Source of the DNA: JAMZMI01 sp039970095
GTDB taxonomy: Bacteria; Bacteroidota; Bacteroidia; Cytophagales; Cyclobacteriaceae
Direction of reading: 5' to 3'
NCBI GenBank assembly: GCA_039970095.1
Contig: JBDVMP010000024.1
Span: 50,489 to 114,488, forward strand
Length of the DNA stretch: 64,000 nucleotides
In this document: piece after piece, positions 17,115-25,894 of the stretch
Layout of the letters: each line of letters starts with the position of its first letter
Numbering within the stretch: position 1 is the stretch's first letter
Made by a program: the position numbers and the translations under genes
Notes under the pieces: generated by a model
What the model was told of the DNA's origin: nothing
The model's database searches: none
The model's input: only the letters and a program-made list of their open reading frames with translations

Positions 17115-19832
17115 ATGAAATCAATCTTATTCACCTCATTATCCTTACTTTTTACTGTTTTTTTGAATGCCCAATCTTTGCCAACTGGAATTGTCATGAA
17201 AGATATTCCCGGAGGCACTTTCACCATGGGCAATAATTCACTTACCGGGTCCCCCGAACAGAAAGCTGCAGCTCCGGAGCACCAGGTAACCCTAACTGCA
17301 TACAGCCTAAGTGAGGCCGAAATCACCAATAGTCAATATGCTGAATTCCTAACCGCTGCGTTTGCCGATGGCCTGGTGGAAATCGTTACAGGAACTTCCG
17401 GACCGGATAACGGATTAAGTTTGGTTCAGGGAACCTCTACATCTGCTTATGACGGAAAAGTCCTCTACAACCTGGACGGCATCAGGGTACTCAAAGATCA
17501 TGAGAATAATGCCGATGGAAACTCTTTCACTGGTGAAGTCGAGCCAGAAAACCCGCTTAATATCTCTTATATAGGTTTTGACGATGTGAATGATGTCTTT
17601 TACGTCAAAGATCCCCATGATGTAAACGATTTTCATTGGGAAGACATATGCGACTATCAGGATTATAGTGAAACGAATACCGGTCAGTTCGAAGGTCCCA
17701 TTTTGAATGATTTTGATGATTGGAGTGGTGCCGGTCAAAACCTTTCGGATGAACTGGAAGGTTGGACAGAAAACAACCCTGCTGCAGCCACAAAACTTCC
17801 AGATTTGCAAACAGTGAGTGAGTGGCCCGTAACCTTCGTTCGTTGGTGGGGTGCCTGGGCATTTGCGGATTATTATGACCTGACTTTACCTACTGAGGCA
17901 CAATGGGAAAATGCCGCCAAGGCCGGACAAAATTACAACTATGCCGTCCATGATGGCTCTGATGTGGCAGATGCCAATTGGAATCAGGATGATCTCCCCA
18001 CTGCAACTGGTCATGTACGTTCTGCCATCAGTGGTACCGCAAACCCTTTTGGATTGTATAATATGGCAGGAAATTGCTGGGAGTGGATTGCAGACAATTA
18101 TGAGGAGCCATATTCCACTGATGCCGTTACCGACCCGTTGATAGAAGACCCGAGTTCAACACTCAGATGTTGGCGTGGTGGCTCATGGAATTACCATGAG
18201 GCTACCTTACAATCAGCTATCAGGTTTTCAGATGAAGAAGATCGAGGAAATGATCATTTCGGCTTTCGGGTTGCTGGTGCCCATTCAAGTACCACAGGTG
18301 CTATTTGGGATGGGTCTGAAGGCTCATCATGGTCAAATCCAGATAACTGGTCAGGTGGCGCAGTGCCTACCTATTTGGTTGATGTGAGCATTCCAACCAC
18401 CGATAACGATCCTGTAATTGATGCTGATGCCAGCGTAAACGATATAGATATCGCAGATGGGGTAACAGTAACTGTGGAATCTGGCGGCTCATTGGCCATT
18501 TTGGGCACTCATTCCGGAGATGGTTTATTAGCGGTTGAAAGAAATACTACCGGAAGTGGCGGTTACAGCATCGTTGGTACTCCGGTCACAGGCGCAGTGG
18601 TAAATGATCTGCAGGCCGACTACCTCTACGAGTATTTTGAGCCGAATGAAAATTTCACAGTTCCCACTGGGATGATGCTGCCTTGTAAAGGATATTTTGT
18701 TGGGTTTGATGCAGCATCTCCAGTTGTAACACTCACTGGCTCTCCTAATACGGGAACGAAAAGTATCATGGTTACTAATGCTCTGGATGGATTCAATTTG
18801 ATTGCCAACCCATATGCGGCTGCCATTTCGATTGAGTCCTTTCTGGCCAATACTCAAAATAGTTCCATCCTCGATGGTACGGTGTACTTCTGGGATGATG
18901 GCGGTCAAAATTTTGGTAATGACAGAGGCGGTGATTACATAACCACAAATGGTATGGGAACTGTCGGTACGATATACGACCTGGGTGATGGTATCAATGG
19001 AAACCAGGGCACCACCGCCGCAGAAAATGGATATATCACCTCTCTTCAGGGTTTCTTTGTCAATACAAGTGAGACTGGCGATGTGCAATTCACCTCTGAC
19101 ATGCAAGTGACTACCGCCGGTGCGAACTCCGATGCAAATCACTACCGGAAACTTGAGACAAGTCGATCTACCATTAAGTTGGCTCTGTCAAACGGCAACT
19201 ACGCACAGGAAATCCTGGTGGGCATGTCCGAAACTGCCACGGCAGGCAGAGATAATGGCATTGATGCATTAAGGCTTTCTAGAGACGCTGAAACGTCTTT
19301 TTATTCTTTCATAGATTCGGAACACTACGTCATTCAGGGAATCCCGTTTGTGCAGAATGAGACTGGAAAAATGTCTGTTTTGCTAGGTTACGAATTGGCT
19401 CAGGGCGGATCCTATGCCATAGAGGTTGTAGATACGCAGGACCTTCTTGACCAATATTTGGTGACACTGATAGATACAGAAATGGACAAAAATATCTTAC
19501 TGAATGAAAATAATGCCTACTCCTTTGAGGAATCAACAAGTGGTGCTTATAAGCGCTTTGAACTCCAATTTTCTCTTAAAGAGACTCTTGGAAATAGCAA
19601 GAAGCAAACCAAAGATCTCACCGTCTATGGCACGCCAAATGGAATCTCCATCCAGGCAAACCTCAATGGCCCTCAAGATGTTGCTGTTCATAATCTCACT
19701 GGACAATTGGTTTATTCGGAAGAAATCATGTTTCAAAATAACAGCGCTCAAATTATTCATTCGTTGAACATCAATGAAGTCTATATCATGCAAGTGGGAG
19801 CTTACAAGGTCAAATTCATTCTAAATAAATAA
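17115..19832 (+). CDS. Secreted SUMF1/FGE-fold protein with T9SS-type C-terminal domain
   Basis: Protein of 905 residues with a signal peptide (MKSILFTSLSLLFTVFLNAQ). Residues about 28-395 form a formylglycine-generating-enzyme-like (SUMF1) domain: MKDIPGGTFTMGNN at the start, NMAGNCWEWIADNY and RCWRGGSWNYHEATLQSAIR, ending FGFRVAG. The active-site cysteine pair of true FGE (normally in the RGGS..C....C region) is missing, so it is probably a binding or structural member, as in gliding-motility proteins. The middle part (about 400-800) has beta-rich repeats (NWSGGAVPTYLVDVSIP). The last 75 residues (DLTVYGTPNGISIQANL..VHNLTGQLVYSE) resemble a type A T9SS sorting domain, so the protein should be exported through the outer membrane and anchored at the surface. 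It is convergent with the haloperoxidase-like gene. Confidence 0.8.
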   Translation: MKSILFTSLSLLFTVFLNAQSLPTGIVMKDIPGGTFTMGNNSLTGSPEQKAAAPEHQVTLTAYSLSEAEITNSQYAEFLTAAFADGLVEIVTGTSGPDNGLSLVQGTSTSAYDGKVLYNLDGIRVLKDHENNADGNSFTGEVEPENPLNISYIGFDDVNDVFYVKDPHDVNDFHWEDICDYQDYSETNTGQFEGPILNDFDDWSGAGQNLSDELEGWTENNPAAATKLPDLQTVSEWPVTFVRWWGAWAFADYYDLTLPTEAQWENAAKAGQNYNYAVHDGSDVADANWNQDDLPTATGHVRSAISGTANPFGLYNMAGNCWEWIADNYEEPYSTDAVTDPLIEDPSSTLRCWRGGSWNYHEATLQSAIRFSDEEDRGNDHFGFRVAGAHSSTTGAIWDGSEGSSWSNPDNWSGGAVPTYLVDVSIPTTDNDPVIDADASVNDIDIADGVTVTVESGGSLAILGTHSGDGLLAVERNTTGSGGYSIVGTPVTGAVVNDLQADYLYEYFEPNENFTVPTGMMLPCKGYFVGFDAASPVVTLTGSPNTGTKSIMVTNALDGFNLIANPYAAAISIESFLANTQNSSILDGTVYFWDDGGQNFGNDRGGDYITTNGMGTVGTIYDLGDGINGNQGTTAAENGYITSLQGFFVNTSETGDVQFTSDMQVTTAGANSDANHYRKLETSRSTIKLALSNGNYAQEILVGMSETATAGRDNGIDALRLSRDAETSFYSFIDSEHYVIQGIPFVQNETGKMSVLLGYELAQGGSYAIEVVDTQDLLDQYLVTLIDTEMDKNILLNENNAYSFEESTSGAYKRFELQFSLKETLGNSKKQTKDLTVYGTPNGISIQANLNGPQDVAVHNLTGQLVYSEEIMFQNNSAQIIHSLNINEVYIMQVGAYKVKFILNK

Positions 19833-19971
19833 CCCTGGTAATCCAATCGGATAATAGAATGAATAAATACCCTAAATGTGGTATTGTCCTGAGGTGAGGA
19901 TGTTTCTAGCTTTACAAAGTGTTGAAAAGAATCATTTCCACCGCCGTTTTTATTGTACTTTCAGCAACATT

Positions 19972-20040
19972 GGTACTTCTTGGTTTCAAGAAGTACCGAT
20001 TAGCTGAGAAAAGCAATAACAATGATTTTTTCAGCTAATC
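19972..20040. terminator. Two adjacent hairpins between convergent T9SS cargo genes
   Basis: Hairpin 1 is GGTACTTCTTG (19972-19982), loop GTTT, CAAGAAGTACC (19987-19997), perfect over 11 pairs. Hairpin 2 starts on the next base: GATTAGCTGA (19998-20007) with TCAGCTAATC (20031-20040), extended inwards by an A/T run. They lie between genes ending at 19832 (+) and 20049 (-), so a two-way transcription stop is the simplest reading. A 39-codon frame (19919-20038) runs through them and is discussed as a finding. Confidence 0.6.
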
Positions 20041-20048
20041 GCAACGGG

Positions 20049-22235
20049 TCAGTTCACCGCAATTTTAAGTTCTTCCCGATATTTGTTGGAGTCTATAACC
20101 AGGACGTAAAGTCCTTGGTTTAGCTCTGACGTATCTATGCTCAGTTCTGAGCGAAATGAAAACACCTTCTTGAATACAATCCTACCGTTGTTATCATAGA
20201 GAATCAGTCTCTTGGTCAACTCATCATACTTTTTGGTAAAGACAGTCAGTTCATCACCTCGCTGCACAGGATTTGGACCAGCCACAAATCGAGAAGCTTT
20301 TTTGGGTTGCTCTGCCGCCTTTACTTCTCCTTTGAAAAATGTATCAGCAAAATCGAAAGCTTCAATCCCTATTTCTTCACCGATTATTCTGCCTGGTATG
20401 TCATCTACTGGAGGGTGTATCCCTCCCCATATACGTGACAAACTACACTGATCTGAGGCATCACTGTATTTCGCCCATTGCAATATGATGTCTGTTCTTG
20501 GCCCTTCTTCGAATACTAAAAACTCATTTTTCTCGGCCACAAACTCCCCCATTCCTCCAGGAAAATACTCATCACCGGTAAAAAGCGTCAACACCTTAGC
20601 GGCGGCTCTTGAGAACGTAGAATGACCTGAAACATAACCTGCAAATGGAGGGGTAACAAAAGATGGCCGCTGATAGGGCATCCAATTTTCTCCATAGATC
20701 CAATCAACTCCACCTGTTTGATCAAACGAGTCCACCACACGCCAGCTTTTAATGGATGGGAGATTCAGCAATGATGGATTATTTCTTGAAAGTTGAATAA
20801 ACCCTGAATCCAATGGGATGCCCTGAGGGTCATATCGCTGCATGGAAGGATCGGTACTCTGACCTAGCTCACACATTCCTCTAATCGCCGAGATAGGCCG
20901 AATATAATCGTAATACCCCTTGATCCCCCAAACGCTAATGGCCGCATCATGCATGGCTCCACCCAGGACAAAGTAAGCTTTCACATCCCATTCCAGTTGA
21001 TTCATGGGTTCCGTTCCTTTAAACTGTTTTTGTTGCTCCGGGTGGTAACTGACGTAGTTGAGGAGTGTGAACCAATGACCTGGTGGTGTTTCTGAGTGTG
21101 GCCCATCTGCCCAAAACTCGGCTAAAACACGGGCATAATCGCCACGGGGAACGATTTGAGGTTCATAAGGAAGACTTGTTTTAGGGTTGATATCATAACC
21201 AGTTCCTATGTCCCCACCATTTTCTAAATCATAAAAATCTCTTAGCTCATCATGAGTTTTAGGAAACTGATCGAATGAAATGTTTCCTATTGACGCAGGT
21301 GAAATATCCCACTTTACACTATCGGATGGGTCTAAATGCGAAGACCAATGAGCAACCAAACTAAAACCCCACTGATAATCACTAACCTCTCCTACTGAAG
21401 TAGAATCAAGGTATGCTGGAGGGCCAGGATCATGATAAACCCAGTATTCCTCTCCTCCTTTGTAATGAATGGTCAGGTCATTTTCAGTCAACGAAAAAGG
21501 TGCTACTATGCCCCACTCCGGACTAAGAAATGGAATTATGCTTGTATTTGTCTTGATACCGGACTGACCGACAAACTCTATTTCATCAAACTGCAATTCC
21601 TGCCAGCGGTTTCTATAAACAAGCCCGTTTGTGCCAGAACGCTCAGGTAATATTGGTGGATTGACCGGCTTGTAATGTCTGTTCTCATATTTATTTCTTT
21701 CGTTTGACCCATCGGTGAGGCCATAAGCAATAATTTGCTCTGCAATGTAATTTCCCAAGGCGGCTGCTCCGTCTGCCTTGTAATCCACAGACTTCAAAAA
21801 AGGCGCTCTGATTCCGGCACGGCTCATATTCTGATCCGTCATTCTGTAGATCTGCTCTTTGTTAGGAGAAAACTGAAACCTGTGTCTAATCAATCGGTAA
21901 GCTGCATAACAGAGAGCTAGTTCTCTGCTGCGCTCAATTTCAGTTTTATCAGTAGGCACAACTGCCCCATCGAAGGGAATATAAAACCCACGGTGCGACT
22001 GACCTAAAAAATAGGTAGATGCTTCTGTGTCATAAGCGGCCCAAGCGTCGTACATCGCAGCAGAGATATGGAATAAATTGCGCGCATGAACCGTGGGCCG
22101 TGCTTCATCCGTTCGTATGGCCTCCAAAAGGTTTTCGTTCCAGTATCTAGCTCTACTAAATTGGCCCTTTGCAGGGGCAAATAGCAAAACACATACGAGC
22201 AACAAAAGAAATGTCTTGTAGGTGTTTTTTGACAT
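20049..22235 (-). CDS. Secreted vanadium-dependent haloperoxidase/PAP2-family protein with T9SS sorting domain
   Basis: Protein of 728 residues with a signal peptide (residues 1-24, ending APAKGQ). The acid-phosphatase/haloperoxidase metal-oxyanion site is present as three motifs in order: the RP pair in YYDYIRPISAIRG, the SGH triad in YVSGHSTFSRAA, and SRIWGGIHPPVDD, which holds the catalytic His and Asp. The family either oxidises halides with peroxide (vanadate bound) or acts as a phosphatase; sequence alone does not decide. The last 75 residues (VAGPNPVQRGDELTVFTKK..GLYVLVI) are a type A T9SS sorting signal, so the enzyme is probably surface-anchored or released. A 14-base inverted repeat ends four bases before its ATG. 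The upstream genes on the same strand are the YeeE pair. Confidence 0.85.
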   Translation of the reverse strand: MSKNTYKTFLLLLVCVLLFAPAKGQFSRARYWNENLLEAIRTDEARPTVHARNLFHISAAMYDAWAAYDTEASTYFLGQSHRGFYIPFDGAVVPTDKTEIERSRELALCYAAYRLIRHRFQFSPNKEQIYRMTDQNMSRAGIRAPFLKSVDYKADGAAALGNYIAEQIIAYGLTDGSNERNKYENRHYKPVNPPILPERSGTNGLVYRNRWQELQFDEIEFVGQSGIKTNTSIIPFLSPEWGIVAPFSLTENDLTIHYKGGEEYWVYHDPGPPAYLDSTSVGEVSDYQWGFSLVAHWSSHLDPSDSVKWDISPASIGNISFDQFPKTHDELRDFYDLENGGDIGTGYDINPKTSLPYEPQIVPRGDYARVLAEFWADGPHSETPPGHWFTLLNYVSYHPEQQKQFKGTEPMNQLEWDVKAYFVLGGAMHDAAISVWGIKGYYDYIRPISAIRGMCELGQSTDPSMQRYDPQGIPLDSGFIQLSRNNPSLLNLPSIKSWRVVDSFDQTGGVDWIYGENWMPYQRPSFVTPPFAGYVSGHSTFSRAAAKVLTLFTGDEYFPGGMGEFVAEKNEFLVFEEGPRTDIILQWAKYSDASDQCSLSRIWGGIHPPVDDIPGRIIGEEIGIEAFDFADTFFKGEVKAAEQPKKASRFVAGPNPVQRGDELTVFTKKYDELTKRLILYDNNGRIVFKKVFSFRSELSIDTSELNQGLYVLVIDSNKYREELKIAVN

Positions 22236-22239
22236 ATTA

Positions 22240-22280
22240 AATACGACACTCTATTATGAAAATTGGTAGAGCGTCGTATT
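22240..22280 (-). promoter_or_regulatory. Inverted repeat abutting the haloperoxidase-like gene start
   Basis: AATACGACACTCTA (22240-22253) and TAGAGCGTCGTATT (22267-22280) match in 13 of 14 positions with a 13-base spacer. The repeat ends four bases before the ATG at 22235 and starts 23 bases past the stop of the DUF6691 gene. It could be a terminator for the sulfur-transport pair, a leader hairpin masking the start codon, or an operator. No T-run follows, which argues against a simple terminator. Confidence 0.5.
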
Positions 22281-22302
22281 CAAATTTAATAAACCAAAAT
22301 GT

Positions 22303-22716
22303 TTAATGTGGCAATTTATCTTTCAATAAGCCATAAGTGTAGGTGCCTAAAATGGCAGCTAAAATCACGATTGCCATGACTCCTATCCCATTTCCCAGAA
22401 GGATAAAAAGTGGACCGGGACATGCTCCGGTCATGGCCCACCCAAGGCCAAATATGGTTCCTCCGACGATATAGCGAGTGAACCCCAATTGCTTTGGTTC
22501 GATCACGATGGGGTTACCATCGAATGTTTTCATATTGGTGCGCTTAATTATCTGAACTATGATTATCCCGACAACTACAGCTGAACCGATCACTCCATAC
22601 ATGTGAAATGACTCGAACCGAAACATCTCATAAATTCGGTACCATGAAATGATTTCCGCTTTGCTGAGGGTGATTCCAAAAATGATTCCTATAAATAAAT
22701 ATCTAAAAAACTTCAT
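22303..22716 (-). CDS. DUF6691/YeeE-YedE half transporter, second half
   Basis: Protein of 137 residues with four hydrophobic segments. The signature FGLGWAMTGACPGPLFILLG matches the second half of YeeE/YedE (TsuA-type) sulfur-compound transporters, in which the conserved cysteine (here in GACPG) relays thiosulfate or sulfide through the pore. In Bacteroidota the two halves are usually separate genes, as here. It starts nine bases after the first-half gene, so the pair is co-expressed and should assemble together in the inner membrane. The substrate is likely thiosulfate or another reduced sulfur compound, by family. Confidence 0.85.
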   Translation of the reverse strand: MKFFRYLFIGIIFGITLSKAEIISWYRIYEMFRFESFHMYGVIGSAVVVGIIIVQIIKRTNMKTFDGNPIVIEPKQLGFTRYIVGGTIFGLGWAMTGACPGPLFILLGNGIGVMAIVILAAILGTYTYGLLKDKLPH

Positions 22717-22725
22717 ACGGACAGG

Positions 22726-23301
22726 TTAAAGAGTGATCAAATAAGGCAGAACCAACCATGTAACAAAAAGGCCACCAATGAAAAAGCCAATAACAGCTAT
22801 GAGTGAAGGCAATTGCAAATCACTCAAACCGCTGATGGCATGACCAGACGTACACCCTCCACCGTAGCGAGTACCAAACCCAACAAGAAAGCCTCCTAAA
22901 ACCAACATAATTATGCCTTTGAGAGTGAAAAGTGAGTCCCATCCAAACAACTCCTCAGGTACCATTTCTTTACCCGGCTGGCTAATTCCTAGCCCCTTCA
23001 AACTTTCGATAGTGGCAGATGAGAGTTGTACGCTCTCTTCCGATGATAGAAAAAATGCAGAAATAGCTCCTCCTAAAAGCATCCCCAAAGCAAAGACCAG
23101 GTTCCACTTTTGAGCTCTCCAGTCAAAATCAAAATACTCACAAGACTTGCCAGCACCTAATATGGAACAAACTGTTCTGAGATTAGAAGATATCCCAAAC
23201 TTGTTTCCAAAAAACAACAAGGAAAACATAACCAAAGATATAATGGGGCCAGCCACATACCATGGCCAAGGTTGACTGATGAAGTCAATAATAGAATTCA
23301 T
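22726..23301 (-). CDS. YeeE/YedE family sulfur transporter, first half
   Basis: Protein of 191 residues with about five hydrophobic segments. The family signature GFGTRYGGGCTSGHAISGLS, with its conserved cysteine, is complete. A soluble loop with VCSILGAGKSCEYFDFDWRAQKWN follows TM2, as in other Bacteroidota members. Together with the 137-residue DUF6691 protein encoded nine bases downstream it should form the inner-membrane channel for thiosulfate-like sulfur compounds. The gap upstream (23302-23422) is 121 bases and shows only a six-base inverted repeat (AACTTG/CAAGTT at 23321-23349); no clear promoter box was found there. No sulfurtransferase or rhodanese gene is adjacent. Confidence 0.88.
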   Translation of the reverse strand: MNSIIDFISQPWPWYVAGPIISLVMFSLLFFGNKFGISSNLRTVCSILGAGKSCEYFDFDWRAQKWNLVFALGMLLGGAISAFFLSSEESVQLSSATIESLKGLGISQPGKEMVPEELFGWDSLFTLKGIIMLVLGGFLVGFGTRYGGGCTSGHAISGLSDLQLPSLIAVIGFFIGGLFVTWLVLPYLITL

Positions 23302-23422
23302 TTTGAAGGGTTAAAGTAAAAACTTGAATTGCTTAACGAGGCGCAAGTTAATCTATCCGGACTCATGTAAATGACACCTATTTTACACAACATGATTTTT
23401 ATCAGGAAAATTTCAATTAAGA

Positions 23423-24436
23423 TCAGAAACCATCATCCTCTGGCTCATCCGAAACAGGCTCCTCTTTCTTTGGTTCTTCATTTTGAGGCTCATCCGAAAC
23501 AGGCTCCTCTTGCTCAATGGTTTCAGACTCTGTTGTAGATTCATCAGGCAAGGTGCCCTCGTCCAGACTATCATCACCCGTGTTTTTCCGTCTTTTTCTT
23601 TTCTTTAGGAACCCACCTCCGCTGGTTGAGTCGGTTTCAGATGGAGCCAATCCATTGGCTCCTCCTTCCAGGCCGAGAGAGTCGGCCAGTACATCTTCAA
23701 CGGGCTTAGGTTTTGGTTTGGGCGGTTTTTGAATGAGGTACTCACCAAAATACTTGTTGTAGTAGTCCTGATCCATATTAAGCGCTTTATCCTTAGGGTC
23801 ATACCTATACAAGTATTTAGTTTCAACCTTTCTGCTCTCAGCAGAAGCCGAATGCGCAAGCGAAGGCAAAACAATGTCCTGTCGTGAAACATTGGAGGTA
23901 TCTGAATCAGCCAAAACCACGGCCGTAGAATCTGTAGCGAGTGAGTCGCCAAAATCAGAAACGTATATCTCTCCAACGTCCACAGGCGTGGTATCCTGAA
24001 CCATAATCGGATCAGGTTGAGGCTTAGGAGGCGTCAGCACATTCTCCATAGGAGCTGTCTTCATTCTATGCAGTTTCAACCAATAAGGCTCATATTTGAC
24101 TATCCCGTACTTGCTTTTTTTCACTTCTCTTTGAGGCACAACATACTGACCAGCGTAAGCGAAATAGTCCGTTTTATTGGACTTTGGCGCAATTGAAGCC
24201 GTGAGAGTCGCGGTAGAGTCCAGTTGAGCCGTAGTATCTACTGGGATTGACGTGGTTTTCAGGTTAGTGAGGTACCTGGTTCGCTCAGCTTCGTCTAATT
24301 TCCAGAGATAGGAGTAATATGCCAACCTCACAGAATCGTCGAGGATGTAAGTGCTTTGAAATGCCGGGCAAATGACTTTGTCTTTGCAGGCAGTGAAAGC
24401 GGTTAGGAAAATGAGCAGTGCAGTAAAAAACCTCAT
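23423..24436 (-). CDS. Lipoprotein with acidic proline-rich tail, unknown function
   Basis: Protein of 337 residues. The lipoprotein signal MRFFTALLIFLTAFTAC is followed by KDKVICPAFQSTYILDDS, a segment that looks conserved among Cytophagales lipoproteins although the family has no name I can give. The middle is rich in Asp, Thr, Ser and Val. A basic stretch (LKKRKRRKN, about 275-283) precedes an acidic repeat tail in which EEPVSDEP occurs twice. At DNA level this is an exact 25-base direct repeat (see 23442-23511). Such low-complexity tails are common in periplasmic or cell-surface lipoproteins. It is downstream of the GDSL esterase gene, with 85 bases between. Confidence 0.65.
   Translation of the reverse strand: MRFFTALLIFLTAFTACKDKVICPAFQSTYILDDSVRLAYYSYLWKLDEAERTRYLTNLKTTSIPVDTTAQLDSTATLTASIAPKSNKTDYFAYAGQYVVPQREVKKSKYGIVKYEPYWLKLHRMKTAPMENVLTPPKPQPDPIMVQDTTPVDVGEIYVSDFGDSLATDSTAVVLADSDTSNVSRQDIVLPSLAHSASAESRKVETKYLYRYDPKDKALNMDQDYYNKYFGEYLIQKPPKPKPKPVEDVLADSLGLEGGANGLAPSETDSTSGGGFLKKRKRRKNTGDDSLDEGTLPDESTTESETIEQEEPVSDEPQNEEPKKEEPVSDEPEDDGF
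23442..23511. repeat. Exact 25-base direct repeat inside the lipoprotein gene
   Basis: The sequence beginning GGCTCATCCGAAACAGGCTC occurs at 23442-23466 and again at 23487-23511, a 45-base (15-codon) period. It keeps the frame and encodes the repeated EEPVSDEP block. The copies are identical, which points to recent duplication or slippage. Confidence 0.85.
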
Positions 24437-24521
24437 AAAAGGCGCATAACCAAATAATCCCTAAAAATAGGACTATTTTAACTCTGTTAAAAGTTAAACG
24501 CTAAATAAGGTCAAATTCGTG

Positions 24522-25271
24522 TTATTGATCATTTAAAAGGTCATATACCCAAGGAAATATCAATTTGACCCATTCGGAGTACATTAAGCCCGAAGGATGA
24601 AGACCATCAGTGGCAATCAGGTCAGGGTTGTTTTCGGCTTCTCGAGAGCCAGGCGTAATATCAAAATATTGGACTTCATAAAGGTCGGCGATACGCTTGT
24701 TTAGTGCATTATATTCATCTATCTCCTTTGCGATTTTCTCCGGATTACCATTTTTTCCAAATGGCGTTACTCCATAATCAGGTATTGAAACCACAAATAC
24801 CCTGGATGTATCTCCTCCCGCAAACTGAATGGCTTGATTTAGTAGTACTTTAAACTCCGTCTCTTGTTGAGAAACTGGGTAGCCCCGGTATTGATTGTTG
24901 ACACCTATCAAAAGTGAAACCAAGTCGTAGGTTTCTGTCAGTTGCTCCTTTTCTATTGCAGCCAACAACTCATCTGTAGTCCATCCCGTTCTGGCGATGA
25001 TCTTTGGCGTTTCGATTTCAACCCCCTTGGCTTTCAAGGTATCGATCAACTGCACGGGCCACCTATCACTGACAGCTACAGCCTCGCCTATGGTGTATGA
25101 ATCACCAAGTGCCAGATATGTAAAAGTATCTGTTTGATCCATTGCAGTTGTATCCATTTCTTCCTGCGGATTATCGTCACTCATGGGTACAATTTCAGTT
25201 TTTTCAGAACAAAAACATAATAGGAATAACAAAAGGCTGAATGTCATAAATAGGAATATTGGATGGCGCAT
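24522..25271 (-). CDS. SGNH/GDSL-type hydrolase, lipoprotein
   Basis: Protein of 249 residues. The signal MRHPIFLFMTFSLLLFLLCFC ends in a lipobox-like cysteine. After an acidic linker (about 25-50) the SGNH fold begins: block I YLALGDSYTIGEA with the catalytic serine (about residue 57), block III GVNNQYRG with the oxyanion Asn, and block V ATDGLHPSG with the catalytic Asp and His. Family members are esterases or lipases; a TesA-like esterase or peptidoglycan/polysaccharide O-deacetylase role is possible. The substrate cannot be told. It would face the periplasm. Confidence 0.88.
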   Translation of the reverse strand: MRHPIFLFMTFSLLLFLLCFCSEKTEIVPMSDDNPQEEMDTTAMDQTDTFTYLALGDSYTIGEAVAVSDRWPVQLIDTLKAKGVEIETPKIIARTGWTTDELLAAIEKEQLTETYDLVSLLIGVNNQYRGYPVSQQETEFKVLLNQAIQFAGGDTSRVFVVSIPDYGVTPFGKNGNPEKIAKEIDEYNALNKRIADLYEVQYFDITPGSREAENNPDLIATDGLHPSGLMYSEWVKLIFPWVYDLLNDQ

Positions 25272-25318
25272 TGTTGAAAGTATTTATACAATCAACGTAT
25301 CTAGAAGATGTAATGGAT

Positions 25319-25675
25319 TTATTGAAGCTCGGAAAGTTCCTTCTGCAACTTCTTGGGAAGGCTGGCTACAATCAAATCATAAGAGTTATCGACCCACATT
25401 CGTATTTGCTCGTCAGATAGTCCCTGATTTGTGTAAACCGAATTCCAAAGCTTCTTATTCATATGATAGCCAGGTTTTACCGCTTCATATTCCTCTCTCA
25501 ACCGAATTGCTTCTTCTGGATCACACTTGAGGTTGACAAACTCAAAACTGTCAACTCCCGTGAGTGCAAACATCTTGTTCATAACCTTGAAAACAAGCGT
25601 ATCTCCACCAAAGGGAAAGCCTTCAGTAACCCCCGGTTTGCTGATGCAATACTCACGAAACTCCTCTACATTCAT
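25319..25675 (-). CDS. MmcQ/YjbR family protein
   Basis: Protein of 118 residues from the ATG at 25675 (MNVEEFREYCISKPGVTEGF). The longer frame to 25711 adds 12 residues unlike the family and would overlap the upstream gene. Features of the YjbR double-wing fold are present: PFGGDTLVFKVMNKMFAL, NLKCDPEEAIRLRE and the C-terminal GYHMNKKLWNSVY followed by a helix ending LVASLPKKLQ. The fold resembles DNA-binding domains, but the function is unproven. It starts four bases after the small membrane protein gene and ends 47 bases before the GDSL esterase gene; all are on the same strand. Confidence 0.88.
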   Translation of the reverse strand: MNVEEFREYCISKPGVTEGFPFGGDTLVFKVMNKMFALTGVDSFEFVNLKCDPEEAIRLREEYEAVKPGYHMNKKLWNSVYTNQGLSDEQIRMWVDNSYDLIVASLPKKLQKELSELQ

Positions 25676-25679
25676 ACTC

Positions 25680-25883
25680 TTATAGAGCCCGCATAATGAA
25701 CCTTGACACAATTACAATAAAGCAAATCAAAAACATGATGATGGAAATCTTGTTCACGCCATGCATCATTTTCAAACTTGTATTGATAGGCCGGTTTGGG
25801 TCTTTTTTTCTAAAAAAATAAGTCAGTACTTCTCTAAAATCGAAATAATAACCTGCGCCCTTTTTATCTTTTTCTTCTTCCAT
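25680..25883 (-). CDS. Small membrane protein, DUF6728-like
   Basis: Protein of 67 residues. The charged N-terminus (MEEEKDKKG) is followed by YYFDFREVLTYFFRKKDPNRP, then by one hydrophobic segment (about 46-63). I believe this corresponds to the small Bacteroidota family DUF6728, from memory of its conserved FFRKKDPNRP block; the function is unknown. It lies 11 bases after ispG and four before the mmcQ-like gene, so it belongs to the same transcription unit. Confidence 0.7.
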   Translation of the reverse strand: MEEEKDKKGAGYYFDFREVLTYFFRKKDPNRPINTSLKMMHGVNKISIIMFLICFIVIVSRFIMRAL

Positions 25884-25894
25884 TTCTTACCTCT

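Noticed and set aside
18528..19142. Minus-strand frame of 204 codons opposite the T9SS cargo gene
   Set aside because: Antisense shadow of a well-supported gene with signal peptide and sorting domain; no motif or start signal.
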